Source: Bacillus_BD sp963787345
GTDB lineage: Bacteria; Bacillota; Bacilli; Bacillales; Cytobacillaceae
Reading direction: 5' to 3'
DNA: 64,000 nucleotides
Assembly (NCBI GenBank): GCA_963787345.1
Contig: CAWBCW010000027.1
Coordinates: 186,001 to 250,000, forward strand
The notes beneath the pieces were generated by a model. The model worked only from the letters and a program-made list of their open reading frames with translations, did no database searches and had not been told where the DNA came from. Made by a program: the position numbers and the translations under genes. Below are positions 63,174 to 64,000 of the stretch, one piece after another; position 1 is the stretch's first letter, and each line of letters begins with the position of its first letter.

Positions 63174-63914
63174 ATGATAAAAATTGATATTATTGGCGAT
63201 ATTCACGGATGCTTTTCAGAATTTGAACAATTAACCTTAAAGCTTGGCTATAATTGGCAAACTGGGATCCCCGTTCATCCAGAAGGAAGAAAGCTCGGAT
63301 TCGTTGGGGATTTAACAGACCGCGGTCCAGAGTCGTTAAAAGTGATTGAAATCGTTTATGAGCTAGTTCAAAAAGATTTAGCCTATTATGTACCTGGAAA
63401 TCACTGTAATAAATTATACCGTTTCTTTTTAGGAAATAAAGTCCAAATTTCACATGGACTTGAAACAACAGTAGCAGAATTTAAAGCATTAAACAAAAAA
63501 GACCAACAAAAAATTCGTCATATTTTTATGCAGTTATATGAAAATGCCCCACTATATCTGATGCTTGATGATAAACAATTAATCATTGCCCATGCCGGAA
63601 TTAGTGAAGAATTGATCGGAAAACAAAATTCTCGTGTTAAAACATTTGTGCTTTACGGCGATATTACAGGTGAAAAACATCCTGACGGCTCACCCGTTCG
63701 AAAGGATTGGGCTTTAGATTACAAAGGAAAACCCTTGATTGTCTATGGACATACACCTGTAAAAGAAGTGAGAAAGGCAGGGAACACTTATAATATTGAT
63801 ACAGGGGCAGTATTCGGAGGTATGCTTTCTTCGCTTCGTTACCCCGAACTAAAAATCGTATCAGTTCCATCATCGATGCCTTATGTTGCAGAAAAGTTCA
63901 ATGTATTTGATTGA
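63174..63914 (+). CDS. prpE: Bis(5'-nucleosyl)-tetraphosphatase PrpE
   Basis: 246 residues from ATG 63174, seven bases after AAAGGAG. Metallophosphatase signature: GDIHGCF, GDLTDRGP, GNHCNK, later His in IAHAGI and YGHTP. PrpE hydrolyses diadenosine tetraphosphate and is linked to germination in B. subtilis. Divergent from yjbQ. Confidence 0.92.
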   Translation: MIKIDIIGDIHGCFSEFEQLTLKLGYNWQTGIPVHPEGRKLGFVGDLTDRGPESLKVIEIVYELVQKDLAYYVPGNHCNKLYRFFLGNKVQISHGLETTVAEFKALNKKDQQKIRHIFMQLYENAPLYLMLDDKQLIIAHAGISEELIGKQNSRVKTFVLYGDITGEKHPDGSPVRKDWALDYKGKPLIVYGHTPVKEVRKAGNTYNIDTGAVFGGMLSSLRYPELKIVSVPSSMPYVAEKFNVFD

Positions 63915-63934
63915 ATTTTGTTTAATTAGGCGGC

Positions 63935-63988
63935 AAAAAACCCGGCATCCACTAGTAAATTCTTTTGCAACGTGATGTCGGGTTTTTT
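63935..63988 (+). terminator. prpE terminator
   Basis: AAAAAACCCG.CATC pairs with GATG.CGGGTTTTTTT. Confidence 0.9.
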
Positions 63989-64000
63989 TCTTTCTAAACA

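Noticed and set aside
1..64000. CRISPR array
   Set aside because: No regularly spaced direct repeats of 25-40 bases were seen; the three long repeats are dispersed, 20-25 kb apart.

Overview
The window comes from a low-GC, endospore-forming Firmicute of the family Bacillaceae. Evidence: spore genes (spoVAC-spoVAD-spoVAEb, spoVAF, spoVIF, YjcZ, cotO, cotZ), bacillithiol-type YtxJ, strong AGGAGG ribosome sites, TTGACA/TATAAT promoters, and B. subtilis-like gene neighbourhoods (yjcD-spoVIF-yjcZ; prpE/yjbQ-fabI-cotO/cotZ). The species cannot be told from this sequence alone. All calls come from reading the sequence; no database search was run.

Layout. 1-2.6 kb: end of a BceB-type ABC permease, the decayed tail of a TnpB insertion element, and a YdjM-type membrane hydrolase. 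2.6-8.7 kb: sulfite handling (TauE/SafE exporter, cysI, cysJ, divergent cysL). 8.7-13 kb: a small unknown gene, a repeat copy, a molybdopterin oxidoreductase, a secreted/membrane protein with a DUF2653 protein, and a methyltransferase. 13-17 kb: a ytlCDA-type ABC importer, a strongly folded 180-bp element and a cysteine synthase. 17-25 kb: an MFS carrier, a glutaredoxin/YtxJ pair, htpG behind a perfect CIRCE operator, fabF, and the 5-oxoprolinase operon pxpBCA. 25-30 kb: a FAH-family hydrolase, a TnpB element with a divergent ribbon-helix-helix gene, a nitroreductase, an MFS exporter and repeat copy 2. 30-36 kb: tRNA-Val, a YitT-like protein, spoVAF, a phosphosulfolactate synthase/histidine phosphatase pair divergent from an MFS gene. 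36-46 kb: the sulfonate operon ssuBACDE, the sulfate importer sbp-cysTWA and divergent yezD. 46-52 kb: small proteins, an integral membrane permease, a TAXI-type TRAP transporter. 52-64 kb: GNAT, yjcD helicase, repeat copy 3, and the spore, coat and lipid genes ending with yjbQ and prpE.

How it fits together. About a third of the window takes up, reduces or exports sulfur: sulfate and sulfonates enter through SbpCysTWA, SsuABC and perhaps YtlACD; SsuDE releases sulfite from sulfonates; CysJI reduces sulfite to sulfide; CysK fixes sulfide into cysteine; the TauE-like protein may vent excess sulfite; the ComA-like enzyme could divert sulfite into spore sulfolactate. The most interesting signal is a roughly 19-nt leader motif found four times, only in front of sulfur genes (TauE-like, ssuB, sbp, yezD). 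It forms a 4-bp hairpin with compensatory base changes, and in three cases its conserved AAGG tail is the first strand of a Rho-independent terminator. This looks like a compact sulfur-responsive attenuator.
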